26,146 nucleotides of DNA. Source: CAZXBB01 sp964638815 (GTDB lineage: Bacteria > Planctomycetota > Phycisphaerae > Phycisphaerales > SM1A02). The notes beneath the pieces are model-generated. The model saw only the letters and a program-made list of their open reading frames with translations. It was not told the origin of the DNA and did not search any database. Within the stretch, counting starts at the first letter, position 1. Every line of letters begins with the position of its first letter. The stretch spans positions 1 through 26,146 of the forward strand of contig CAZXBB010000185.1 of NCBI GenBank assembly GCA_964638815.1, written 5' to 3'. This document shows positions 15,762-24,674 of the stretch, piece by piece. The translations under genes were made by a program, and so were the position numbers.

Positions 15762-17009
15762 ATGCTGCGCTCGTTCTGGACCGAGGCGGGCCGGACGGCG
15801 GCGCGCAACCTCGCGTGGCTGGGTGCCTGGACCCTGCTGACGCAGCTCTGCTCGCTCGGCAGCGTCTTCCTGCTGACCGAGGGGCTCGGGAAGGAGGGCT
15901 TCGGCATCTTCAGCTTCGCGGTCGCGCTGCAGGCGTTCGCATACACGATCGGCTGCGCGGGCGTGAAGCAGGTCGTCGTGCGCGAGGGCGCGCGCGAGCC
16001 GGGCTCGCTCGATCGCGTCATGGCGTCGCACCTCGCGCTGACGCTCGGCTGCGCCGCCGCGGTCGCCGTCGCGGTGATCGCGGGCGTGAACATGGTTTCG
16101 ACGTCCACGGCGGAGCGGTGGCTCATCGTCATCTTCGCGATCGGGAACGTCGCGAACTGCGTCAACATCATCCCGTTCTTCGACGTGCACCACCGGCAGC
16201 CCGAGAGCGCGTTCGTCCGCTTCGCGGTGGAGGCGGCGGCGCTCGCCGTCATCTGGCGCATGCACGAGGCGGGGCCGCTCGCGTTGACGCCGGTCGCCCT
16301 GGTGTTCGCCGGCAAGTGGACGCTCGGCACCGTCCTGCATTACGCGCTCTATCACTGGCGCGTCGCGCGGCTGCGGTTTCACTACGCCGCGGACCACGCG
16401 CGGGCGATGGCGCGATCGAGCTGGTCGCTGATGGTGTCCGGTCTCCTGCTCATGGTCCCGTTCACGTCGGGCGTCTTCTTCGTGCGCGCGTACCACGGCG
16501 CGGGCGATACGGCGATCTTCGGCCTCGCGACGCAGGTCGCGACCGCGTACCTTCTCTTCGGCGCGATCGGCGTGCGCATCGTCCAGCCGCACATCGCCGG
16601 TCGGTACGGGCTCGACGGCAGGTTCGTGCGCAAGCTGGCGCTCTTCAGCGCGGTCTACCTCGGAGCGCTGCTGGCCGCCGCCTGGGGCGGCGCGGCGGTG
16701 GTGATCGTCCTCCTGCTCGCTCCGGAGTACCGCGCGGCGACGTGGCCGACGTTCCTCGTGCTGGTCGCGGTGGCGATCATCACCGTCGGGCGGATCGTCG
16801 CGATGTACCTCGTCGTGCTGCATCGGGAACGCATCGACATGGCGTGCCAGTTCGTCGCGACGCTTGCGTACCTCGCGGGATGCGTGCTGCTGGTGCCGGC
16901 GCACTCCTATTGGGGAGCGGCCGCGATGGCGGTGGTCGCGAACGCCGTCGGCACCGGCCTGATGCTGGTGAGCCTGGTGCTGCTGCGACGCGGCAGGGGC
17001 GGCGCATGA
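15762..17009 (+). CDS. Polysaccharide/oligosaccharide flippase (Wzx/MATE-like)
   Basis: 415 residues with many hydrophobic segments spread over the whole length, starting LAWLGAWTLLTQLCSLGSVF and GKEGFGIFSFAVALQAFAY, the typical N-terminus of the polysaccharide-transporter branch of the MOP superfamily. It should flip lipid-linked glycans across the inner membrane. ATG at 15762 is chosen conservatively. In-frame TTG (15735) and GTG (15729) lie within the end of the upstream methyltransferase gene, just beside a GGGGGGTGA run, so a 9-11 residue extension is possible. The stop overlaps the next gene by 4 bases (ATGA). The neighbours are methyltransferases and glycosyltransferases, which fits a surface polysaccharide export locus. 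Confidence 0.87.
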   Translation: MLRSFWTEAGRTAARNLAWLGAWTLLTQLCSLGSVFLLTEGLGKEGFGIFSFAVALQAFAYTIGCAGVKQVVVREGAREPGSLDRVMASHLALTLGCAAAVAVAVIAGVNMVSTSTAERWLIVIFAIGNVANCVNIIPFFDVHHRQPESAFVRFAVEAAALAVIWRMHEAGPLALTPVALVFAGKWTLGTVLHYALYHWRVARLRFHYAADHARAMARSSWSLMVSGLLLMVPFTSGVFFVRAYHGAGDTAIFGLATQVATAYLLFGAIGVRIVQPHIAGRYGLDGRFVRKLALFSAVYLGALLAAAWGGAAVVIVLLLAPEYRAATWPTFLVLVAVAIITVGRIVAMYLVVLHRERIDMACQFVATLAYLAGCVLLVPAHSYWGAAAMAVVANAVGTGLMLVSLVLLRRGRGGA

Positions 17010-17758
17010 GCGCGACGCGGCGATTCGCGCACCGCATCCGACGGGCCGGCCGCGTCGTTCCCGCGCCGCTTCGCAGGCTCGTCTTCGCGGGGCGGGCGCG
17101 CCAGTGCCCGGTCTGCGGGAGCCGCCTGCGCCGCTTCCTCGCGTTCGGAGCGATCCCGCGGGCGGAGGCACTCTGCCCGGTGTGCGAGGCGCTCGAGCGG
17201 CACCGGCTGCTGTGGCTGTACCTCGAGGAGCGCACGGATCTCTTCGACGGTCGGCCGAAGAAGATGCTGCACTTCGCGCCGGCGCCGTCACTCGCCTCCC
17301 GCCTCGCGCGAGTGGCCTCGATCGAGTACCTCACCGCGGATCTTCACTCGCCGCGCGTCATGGTCCGGATGGACGTGACCGCGATCGACGCTCCGGACGG
17401 GACCTTCGACGTCATCTTGTGCAACCACGTGCTCGAGCACGTCACGGAGGATCGCCGCGCGATGTCGGAGCTCCACCGCGTGCTCAAGCCCGGCGGATGG
17501 GCGATCCTCCAGGTGCCGATCCGGGGCGACGTGACGCAGGAAGACCGCTCGGTCACCGACCCGCGTGAGCGCGAGCGGCTGTACGGTCAGTACGACCACG
17601 TTCGGCAGTACGGGCGAGATTACGCCGATCGCCTTCGCGCTGCCGGGTTCCGCGTGACGGTCGACCCGTTCGCGCGCGAACTGGACGCCGCGCGGCGCAC
17701 GCGACACGGGCTGCGCGGGGACGAGGACGTCTGCGTGTGCAGGAAGGCCGGGTCATGA
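17006..17758 (+). CDS. SAM-dependent methyltransferase with CxxC zinc ribbon
   Basis: 250 residues, starting in an ATGA overlap with the flippase stop. Residues ~34-55 hold two CPVC motifs (CPVCG and CPVCE), a zinc ribbon. The methyltransferase core has an atypical motif I of the 'LHFAPAPSL' type rather than GxGxG, then EYLTADL, DGTFDVILCNHVLEHVTEDR and ELHRVLKPGGWAILQVPI. A YGQYDHVRQYGRDYADRL stretch and FRV-x-V follow. This 'HxAPE' subfamily is common in polysaccharide and glycolipid loci. The target is probably a glycan intermediate; the exact substrate is unknown. Its stop codon lies inside a 14-bp tandem duplication. Confidence 0.87.
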   Translation: MSATRRFAHRIRRAGRVVPAPLRRLVFAGRARQCPVCGSRLRRFLAFGAIPRAEALCPVCEALERHRLLWLYLEERTDLFDGRPKKMLHFAPAPSLASRLARVASIEYLTADLHSPRVMVRMDVTAIDAPDGTFDVILCNHVLEHVTEDRRAMSELHRVLKPGGWAILQVPIRGDVTQEDRSVTDPRERERLYGQYDHVRQYGRDYADRLRAAGFRVTVDPFARELDAARRTRHGLRGDEDVCVCRKAGS

Positions 17759-17782
17759 ACGCACCACCATGAACGCACCACC
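17755..17782. repeat. Exact 14-bp tandem duplication across a stop codon
   Basis: ATGAACGCACCACC occurs twice in direct succession (17755-17768 and 17769-17782). The TGA inside the first copy is the stop of the methyltransferase gene. It looks like a recent slippage duplication. Confidence 0.92.
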
Positions 17783-18063
17783 GGGCAATCGCGGCGGACC
17801 GCTTCTGTCCGGCGCCAGTGCGCGAGCGCGACGCCTGCATCTTCGTCGTGGCCGCGCGGCGTCAGGCCGCCGCCCCGTCGAGAGACTGGATCCGCTCGAG
17901 ATCCGACCCGTGACGCCGAACGAGGTCGTCGAGTCTTCGCGGCATGGTGCGCTCCCGGGCGGGCGTTCGATCCGGGGCGTTCGATCCGGGGTGGTCGATC
18001 CGGGGCGTTCCGCCCGCTCAAGGCATCGTCGTTCGCGGTCCGATAGTCCACCAATGTCCAACG
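17759..18063. other. 305-bp gap with repeats and no supported gene
   Basis: The largest non-coding stretch in the window. It begins with the 14-bp duplication and contains the 14-bp array C (17962-18017). Open frames across it (for example plus-strand 17769-18074 and a 26-codon minus-strand frame ending near 17867) are Arg/Ser/Pro-rich and resemble no family I know. I see no clear promoter or terminator. Confidence 0.6.
17962..18017. repeat. 14-bp tandem repeat (array C)
   Basis: GGCGTTCGATCCGG is present exactly at 17962-17975 and 17976-17989, with two mismatches at 17990-18003 and a degenerate copy at 18004-18017. It lies 46 bp before the next start codon. Confidence 0.88.
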
Positions 18064-19218
18064 ATGAAGGGTGAGGTCTGGTTCGCCATCCCGTCCGCGA
18101 GCGTCACCCGCTGTCGCCTTCACCTTCCCGCGTGGCGCGAGATGGGCTACCGGATCGCCGTGCTCCAGGACGGCGAGGCCGGCGCCATTCCGGCGGATCG
18201 CGTGCTGCGCTGCGACCGGTACCCGGGCTGGGCCGCGTCGGTCAACCGCCTGTGCCGCGAGGTCGTGCCGCAGGATGCACCCGCGGTCGTGACGGGGGGC
18301 GACGACATGCTGCCCGATCCCGCACGGCCCGCGGCGGCGCTGCTGCGCGACATGCTCGACCGGTTTCCCGACACGTTCGGCGTCATGCAGCCGGCCGGCG
18401 ATCCGCACATGAACGCGCACGAATACTGCGGCAGCCCGTGGTTCGGTCGCGCGTGGATCGACGACGCCTACGGCGGGAACGGTCCGCTGTGGCCGGAGTA
18501 CCGGCACAACTGGGCGGACCACGAGCTGCGCTGGGTGGCCCGCGCGATCAATGCGCTCTTCGAGCACGACCACGCGTGCCAGCGACACGAGCACTTCACG
18601 AAGAGCGACGATGCACCGCCGGCGCACTGGGCCGGCTCGGTGGCGGCGCACGACCGGCACGACGTCGAGCTCTTCATCGCGCGGCTCTGGCGCGGCTTCC
18701 CCGGTCACGCGCCGCGCGGCCGCGCCGGGGCGGACCCCGGCTGGTGGTGCGAGCGCTACCCGGGGATCGCCGAGCGTTACTGGGCGACGCGGTACGGCCG
18801 CGAACGGCTGGGGGGCGACGCCTCCCGGCGGATGGCGGCCGCGCTCGCGGCGTGCGCCGCGCGGGGCCTCCGACGCGTCGTGATCTACGGCGCGGGCACC
18901 GAGACGAGATCCGCCGGCGACGCCCTGATGGACCCGCCGGTCGAGATCGTCGCGCTCGTGGACGACGATCCGCGTCTGAGCGGTCGTCGCCTCTGGGGGT
19001 TCCCGATCGTGTCGGTCGATGACGCCGTCGCGCGGCGCCCCGACGCCGTGCTGCTCTCGTCGCGCGGTATGAACGGGACGCTCGCGGAGCGCGCGACGCC
19101 GCTCGTCGCCTGCGGCGCGGAGCTGATCGCGGTCGGGCCCCGGGTCGTCGGAGAGGTCGCCGGAGAAGTCGCCCGAGAAGTCGCCCGAGAAGTCCCCGCG
19201 GAAGTCGCCCCTGCCTGA
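18064..19218 (+). CDS. GT-A-like glycosyltransferase fused to a Rossmann-type domain
   Basis: 384 residues. The N-terminal ~250 residues look like a GT-A fold: EVWFAIPSASVTRC, GYRIAVLQDG, then VVTGGDDMLPDP as a DxD-like metal site and GSPWFGRAW plus WADHELRWVA as a later acidic motif. The C-terminal third is a separate Rossmann-like module, RRVVIYGAGTETRSAGDAL, EIVALVDDDPRLSGRRLWGF and PDAVLLSSRGMNGTLAERA, of the kind seen in PglD-like and sugar-modifying proteins. The last ~22 residues are a 4-residue repeat ([GRA]EV[AP]) made by tandem array D. ATG at 18064 is chosen because upstream codons are repeat-derived. The gene is bracketed by a 19-bp direct repeat. The first-half assignment rests on a few motifs, so other nucleotide-sugar enzymes are possible. 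Confidence 0.7.
   Translation: MKGEVWFAIPSASVTRCRLHLPAWREMGYRIAVLQDGEAGAIPADRVLRCDRYPGWAASVNRLCREVVPQDAPAVVTGGDDMLPDPARPAAALLRDMLDRFPDTFGVMQPAGDPHMNAHEYCGSPWFGRAWIDDAYGGNGPLWPEYRHNWADHELRWVARAINALFEHDHACQRHEHFTKSDDAPPAHWAGSVAAHDRHDVELFIARLWRGFPGHAPRGRAGADPGWWCERYPGIAERYWATRYGRERLGGDASRRMAAALAACAARGLRRVVIYGAGTETRSAGDALMDPPVEIVALVDDDPRLSGRRLWGFPIVSVDDAVARRPDAVLLSSRGMNGTLAERATPLVACGAELIAVGPRVVGEVAGEVAREVAREVPAEVAPA
18072..18090. repeat. 19-bp direct repeat, copy 1
   Basis: TGAGGTCTGGTTCGCCATC, coding for residues 3-9 (around EVWFAI) of the gene at 18064. A perfect second copy lies at 19216-19234. Confidence 0.93.
19151..19210. repeat. 12-bp tandem repeat within a gene's 3' end (array D)
   Basis: Five 12-bp units of the form GAGAAGTCGCCC run from 19151 to 19210; units 19163-19174 and 19175-19186 are identical. 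Because 12 is a multiple of 3, the array is translated as a 4-residue repeat that forms the tail of the preceding protein. Confidence 0.9.
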
Positions 19219-19234
19219 GGTCTGGTTCGCCATC
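19216..19234. repeat. 19-bp direct repeat, copy 2
   Basis: Identical to 18072-18090. Its first three bases (TGA) provide the stop codon of the gene it follows, so the two copies bracket that gene almost exactly. Confidence 0.93.
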
Positions 19235-19280
19235 GCCCAAAGACTCGCGGGATCGCGTCCACCGGGCCGATGGAGCCATC

Positions 19281-20912
19281 GTGAACGAGGCTCGGGGCGC
19301 CAGCGCGAAGGTCCTCGGCATCGAGCGCCTGTGCGCCGAGCGGGAGCGTGCGCGCGCCGACGGCGAGCGGGTCGTGCACTGCCACGGCTGCTTCGACATC
19401 GTCCATCCCGGCCACATCCGGCATCTCCAGCACGCCCGCAGCCTCGGCGATCGCCTCCTGGTCTCGGTGACGGCCGACGTGCACGTCAACAAGGGCGCCG
19501 GCCGGCCGCTCTTCAACGAGGATTTCCGCGCCGAGAACGTCGCCGCCCTGAGCTGCGTCGACTGGGTCCACGTGAGCACCACGCCGACGGCGGCACCGCT
19601 GCTCGAGCGCGTGCGGCCGGATCTCTACCTCAAGGGCCAGGAGTACGAGGACAACGACGATCCGCGGTTCGCCGAGGAACGCGCGGCCGTCGAGCGGCAC
19701 GGCGGACGCGTCGTCTTCTCATCGGGCGACGTCGTGTTCTCGTCCACGGCGCTGATCGAGGCGCTCGGCGCCGCGGACGGCGCCGGCCCGGAGCGCTTCG
19801 AGGACCCGATGCGCGCCCGGCTGCGCCGGCTTCACGCCTCGGCGGATCTCGGGTCCGGACGTTTGCGGGACCTCCTCGACGGCATCCGCGACCGCCGCGT
19901 CCTCATCGTCGGCGAGACGATCATCGACCGGTACGTGCACTGCGCGTGGCCGGAAGTCGCGGGCGAGTCGCCGGTGCTCTCGCTTCGCCCCGTCGGACAG
20001 ACCAGCTACGACGGTGGGGCCGCGATCATCGCCCGGCACGCCGCGGCGCTCGGGGCGCGGCCCACGCTGGTCACCGCGCTGCCGGTCACGGAGACCGCCC
20101 GGATGCTGGCGGACCGGCTGCGTCAGCACGGGATCGAAGTGGTGCCGATCCCGATCGACGGGCCCGTCCCGGTGAAGGAGCGATTCGTCGTCGGACGCGA
20201 GAAGGTCGTCAAGCTCGACCGCACGCCCGCGCAGACGCTCGACACCCGGGCGCGGGCGGCGCTCCTCGACGCCGTCGTCGGCAATTCGGACGCGTGCGAG
20301 GCCGCGATCGTGGTGGACTACGGGCTCGGCATGCTCGGACCGCAGCTCACCGCGTCAATCTTCGGCGCGGTGCGTTCGCGCGTGAACGTGCTGGGGGGCG
20401 ACGTCTCCGGGCCGCTGCCGTCGCTCGTCGCGATGCGCGGCGCCGACTGGTTGAGCCCGTCGGAGCGCGAGCTTCGCGCCGTACTCGGCCAGGCCCGCCG
20501 CTCGCTGCCGGCCGTCGCGTGGGATCTCGTGCTGCGCACGGACGCGCGCCACGTCGTCGTCACGATGGGCGCCGACGGGCTCGTCGCCTTCGGCAAGCTC
20601 GACCGGGCGGCGGGTCACGACGGCAATCCCAGCCGCCTGACGAGCGAGCACGTCCCGGCGCTCACGATGCCGGCGACCGACGCGCTCGGATGCGGCGACG
20701 CCCTCCTCGCGGCCGGTGTGCTCACCCTCGCTGCCGGCGGGGACATCGTCGCCGCGGCGTACCTCGGCTCCGCCGCCGCCGCCGTGGAGGCCGCCGCACT
20801 CGGGAACACACCGGTCACGCGGCGCGATCTCGACCGCATGGTCGCGCGGTTCGACCGCACGCGGCCCACCGTCATCAGCGTCCCGGCCGCCGCGGCGCGC
20901 ATCGCCGGGTGA
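19281..20912 (+). CDS. Bifunctional cytidylyltransferase-PfkB sugar kinase (HldE-like, reversed domain order)
   Basis: 543 residues. Residues ~30-160 are a nucleotidyltransferase: GCFDIVHPGH (37-45) with the HxGH-type motif, VSVTADVHVNKG, PDLYLKGQEYEDND and VVFSSGDVVFSST. Residues ~205-525 are a PfkB/ribokinase-fold kinase: VLIVGETIIDRYVH, YDGGAAIIARHAAALGA, VKERFVVGREKVVKLDR and DALGCGDALLAAG, which keeps the catalytic Asp of G-x-GD but has Cys for the usual Ala. E. coli HldE (ADP-heptose synthesis) has the same two activities with the kinase first; here the order is reversed. It presumably makes an activated NDP-sugar for the surrounding glycan genes. The start is GTG at 19281 with GGAG 5 nt upstream. 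The stop overlaps the next gene (GTGA). The exact sugar is unknown. Confidence 0.88.
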   Translation: MNEARGASAKVLGIERLCAERERARADGERVVHCHGCFDIVHPGHIRHLQHARSLGDRLLVSVTADVHVNKGAGRPLFNEDFRAENVAALSCVDWVHVSTTPTAAPLLERVRPDLYLKGQEYEDNDDPRFAEERAAVERHGGRVVFSSGDVVFSSTALIEALGAADGAGPERFEDPMRARLRRLHASADLGSGRLRDLLDGIRDRRVLIVGETIIDRYVHCAWPEVAGESPVLSLRPVGQTSYDGGAAIIARHAAALGARPTLVTALPVTETARMLADRLRQHGIEVVPIPIDGPVPVKERFVVGREKVVKLDRTPAQTLDTRARAALLDAVVGNSDACEAAIVVDYGLGMLGPQLTASIFGAVRSRVNVLGGDVSGPLPSLVAMRGADWLSPSERELRAVLGQARRSLPAVAWDLVLRTDARHVVVTMGADGLVAFGKLDRAAGHDGNPSRLTSEHVPALTMPATDALGCGDALLAAGVLTLAAGGDIVAAAYLGSAAAAVEAAALGNTPVTRRDLDRMVARFDRTRPTVISVPAAAARIAG

Positions 20913-22105
20913 AGCTGCTCCAGCCAGCCTGCATGCATCATGCGGGCCAGGGTCCTCTCGTGATCTCGTTCGTCATCCCGACCCGCGACCGGCCACGCGA
21001 GCTGGCGATCACGCTCGATCGCCTCGCGGGTGAACGGCGATCCGACACCGGCCCCGACGCCGAGGTGATCGTCGTCGACAACGCATCCGACCCGCCGGCG
21101 CGGGCGCCGCGGCGGCTCGCGAACGGTCTGCCCGTAACGCTCCTGCGCGAGCGCGAGAACCGCGGCGCCGCCGCGCGGAACGTCGCGGCGGCGGCGGCGC
21201 GGGGGCGGTGGCTCGTCATGCTCGACGACGACTCTGCCCCGCGGCACGCGCCGTTCGCTTCGGTGCTCCCAGCGGTTGACGCGGACGTCGCCGCGGTCGG
21301 CGGCGAGATCGTGCTGCCGTCGGGCGCGCGGGAGGCGGGCGGGCTGCCGGAGGTCATCGTCGGGTGCGGGTGCGCCGTGCGCCGCGACGCGTTCGTCGCG
21401 GCGGGCGGCTACGACCCGGCGTTCGGCTACTACGTCGAGGAGTACGACCTCTGCGCGAGGCTCATCGCCGCGGGGCACCGCGTCGCGCACACGCGCGAAC
21501 TCCCGTTCCTGCACCGGAAGACCGGTTCCGGGCGATCCTTCGCGTCGATCCTGCATCGGCTCGTCCGCAACAGCGGGTGGACGATCCGACGCTACGCGCC
21601 GGACGATCGGCACGACGCCGCCCAGGCCGGCATGCGCGAGCGGTACCGCGCGATCGCGACGCGCGAGGGCGTGGCCGACGCGTTCCACCGCGCGGTGGAC
21701 GAGTTCGACCGGACCATCGGGGACCAGCCGCGGCGACCGCTGTCCGCCGCGCAGTGGGAGCGTTTTGTCGGCGCGCACGCGGTCCGGTCGTCGCTGGTGC
21801 CCGAGCTTCGCGCAGCAGGGATCGACGCGGTGCGCATCGTCGAACGCGGCAAGGGCGCCGACGTGATCGACCGTGTTCTGCGCGAATCGGGCGTCCACGT
21901 CGCCGAAGACGCGCCGGTGGCGGTCATCGGCACGCTGTCGCCGGGGCCGATGCGCGACGGCATCGAACGGCACGCGGGCCGCGCGATGTGCGCGTGGCGT
22001 CCGGGCTCCACGCGGGCGCGCAGCGCGCGGGGCCTGCCCGTGGGGCCGGCATTCCTCAGCCCGGGGGCACCCGCTCCCCGCAGGCGGCACGCCAGCGATC
22101 GATGA
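20909..22105 (+). CDS. Family 2 glycosyltransferase with C-terminal extension
   Basis: 398 residues from a GTG that overlaps the previous stop (GTGA). In-frame ATG at 20933 and GTG at 20960 (placing ISFVIPTRDRP first) are credible alternatives. The GT-A core has VIVVDNASDPPARA, ENRGAAARNVAAA, the DxD-type LDDDS and GYYVEEYDLCARLIAAGHRV, the acceptor-site acidic motif, followed by LHRKTGSG. From about residue 290 there is an extra alpha/beta segment (RAAGIDAVRIVERGKGADV, DAPVAVIGTLSPGPM) resembling a degenerate Rossmann module, comparable to the tail domain of the gene at 18064. It probably adds a sugar to the glycan built by this block. Its 3' end overlaps the opposing glycosyltransferase gene by 50 bp. 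Confidence 0.87.
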   Translation: MKLLQPACMHHAGQGPLVISFVIPTRDRPRELAITLDRLAGERRSDTGPDAEVIVVDNASDPPARAPRRLANGLPVTLLRERENRGAAARNVAAAAARGRWLVMLDDDSAPRHAPFASVLPAVDADVAAVGGEIVLPSGAREAGGLPEVIVGCGCAVRRDAFVAAGGYDPAFGYYVEEYDLCARLIAAGHRVAHTRELPFLHRKTGSGRSFASILHRLVRNSGWTIRRYAPDDRHDAAQAGMRERYRAIATREGVADAFHRAVDEFDRTIGDQPRRPLSAAQWERFVGAHAVRSSLVPELRAAGIDAVRIVERGKGADVIDRVLRESGVHVAEDAPVAVIGTLSPGPMRDGIERHAGRAMCAWRPGSTRARSARGLPVGPAFLSPGAPAPRRRHASDR

Positions 22106-23263
22106 GGGCCGGGATCACGCGATCCGCGTCGAAGTCGGTCCGGAGCCGGTCGAGGGCCCTCGCGCGCATCGCCTCCGCGTCGGTCTCGCCGGCGAAGATC
22201 GCGCCGACGCGTGCCGTCGCGCCGCGGACGTCGTGCGGCGCGACGACATGGCCGTGCTCGCCGTCACGCACGAGCTCGTCGATGCCCGGGGTGTCCGTCA
22301 CGACGCACGCGCACCGCGCGAGGATGGCCTCCTTCACGACGTTCGGGAGCCGCTCCGCCGGGTGGTGGGACATGAAGATGAAGACCTCCGCGCGGGCCAT
22401 CTCGTCGAGCACCTCCGCGTAAGGGACGTGACCGCGGAAGGTCACCGCGCCGGCGACGCCGAGCGCGCGGGCGAGCGTCTCGAGCCGCCCGCGCTCGGGG
22501 CCGTCGCCGAGGACGACGAGCGATGCGTCCGGCCACTGCGCGTGCACCGCGGCGAACACGCGCAGCGCGTCGTCCGTGCCCTTGGCGGGGATGAGGCGGG
22601 CCGCGGTGACGAGGCGACGCGGCGTCTTCGCGATCGCCGCCAGGTCCGCGCGGCGATCGCAGTCGATGAGCTGGTGCACGACGGCGATGCGGCGCGTGTC
22701 CACGCCCAGCGCTTCGATCGCGGGCACGTTGACGCCCGCCCACGTGCGGACGAAGCTCGCCCGGCGGGCGACCGGCGCGGCGGCGCCGTAGCCCATCCGC
22801 AGGTCGTACGCGGCGAGCGAGGTCGTCAGCGTCACGTCCGGGAGCGCATCGAGGACCAGACGCCCGAGGAGCGAAGGGTAGTGCCCCCAGAAGAGGTGCA
22901 CGACGTCGGGGCGGTCTGCGCGCGTCCGCAGGAAGAGCTGCACCGCGCGGGGGATCAGCAGCAGGCTCTTGAAGAGCTGAGCCGGTTTCGCGGCGCACCA
23001 CCGCGTCGCGAACGCGGCCAGCGTCAGCGTCAGCCACGGATGCGAGAGGCATCGCCCGATCGCGTCCAGCGCGGCGCCCGCGGTGAGCGCGTCCACCGGC
23101 ACGTCGCCGAGACTGTGCTCCGCGAGCATCGCCGCACCGCCCCGCGGGCACGCGCCGAACGCCGCCACCGACACGTCCACGCCGCGCTCGCGCAGCGCCG
23201 CGATCTCCGTGCACACGAACGTCTCCGACGGCGCGGGGAACACCATCGTGACGTAGCGGACTC

Positions 23264-23267
<4 letters not shown>
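22056..23267 (-). CDS. Family 4-type (GT-B) glycosyltransferase coupled to nuoF
   Basis: 403 residues. The N-terminal half begins RVRYVTMVFPAPSETFVCTE, a common opening of polysaccharide GT4 enzymes, and contains DVVHLFWGHYPSLLGR. The C-terminal half has RLVTAARLIPAKGTDDALRV, LVVLGDGPERGRL, VTFRGHVPYAEVLDEMARA and the donor-contacting EX7E in AERLPNVVKEAI. Its ATG at 23267 overlaps the nuoF TGA (ATGA), so it is probably translated from the complex I transcript. The gene end overlaps the convergent family 2 glycosyltransferase by 50 bp. It most likely serves the adjacent glycan locus; a functional link to complex I is not suggested by its sequence. Confidence 0.9.
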
Positions 23268-24601
<1,334 letters not shown>

Positions 24602-24606
24602 GGTGG

Positions 24607-24672
24607 GGGTCTTGCGTCCGGGTCTTGAATCTGGCGTCTTGAGTTCCGGGTCGTGCGTCCCGGGTCTTTGAG
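24607..24672. repeat. Degenerate ~14-bp tandem repeat upstream of nuoF (array E)
   Basis: About five imperfect units (GGGTCTTGCGTCCG, GGTCTTGAATCTG, GCGTCTTGAGTTCCG, GGTCGTGCGTCCCG, GGTCTTTGAGTCC) fill the gap between the small gene's stop (24675) and the nuoF start (24601). The unit resembles those of arrays A and C (GG-C/T-x-TTGCG/A-TC). Confidence 0.8.
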
Positions 24673-24674
24673 TC

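Noticed and set aside
17869..17946. 26-codon minus-strand frame with a protein-like composition (PRRLDDLVRRHG...).
   Set aside because: Too short to support, no ribosome binding site seen and no known homologue; noted only as a possible remnant.
17769..18074. 101-codon frame starting at the second copy of the 14-bp duplication.
   Set aside because: Arg/Ser/Pro-rich, built largely from arrays and GC-rich codons, with no domain and no credible ribosome binding site.
19281..22105. Glycan block considered as a defence island or retron/phage system.
   Set aside because: All genes have clear sugar-metabolism or transfer motifs, and no reverse transcriptase, nuclease, integrase or toxin-like gene is present.
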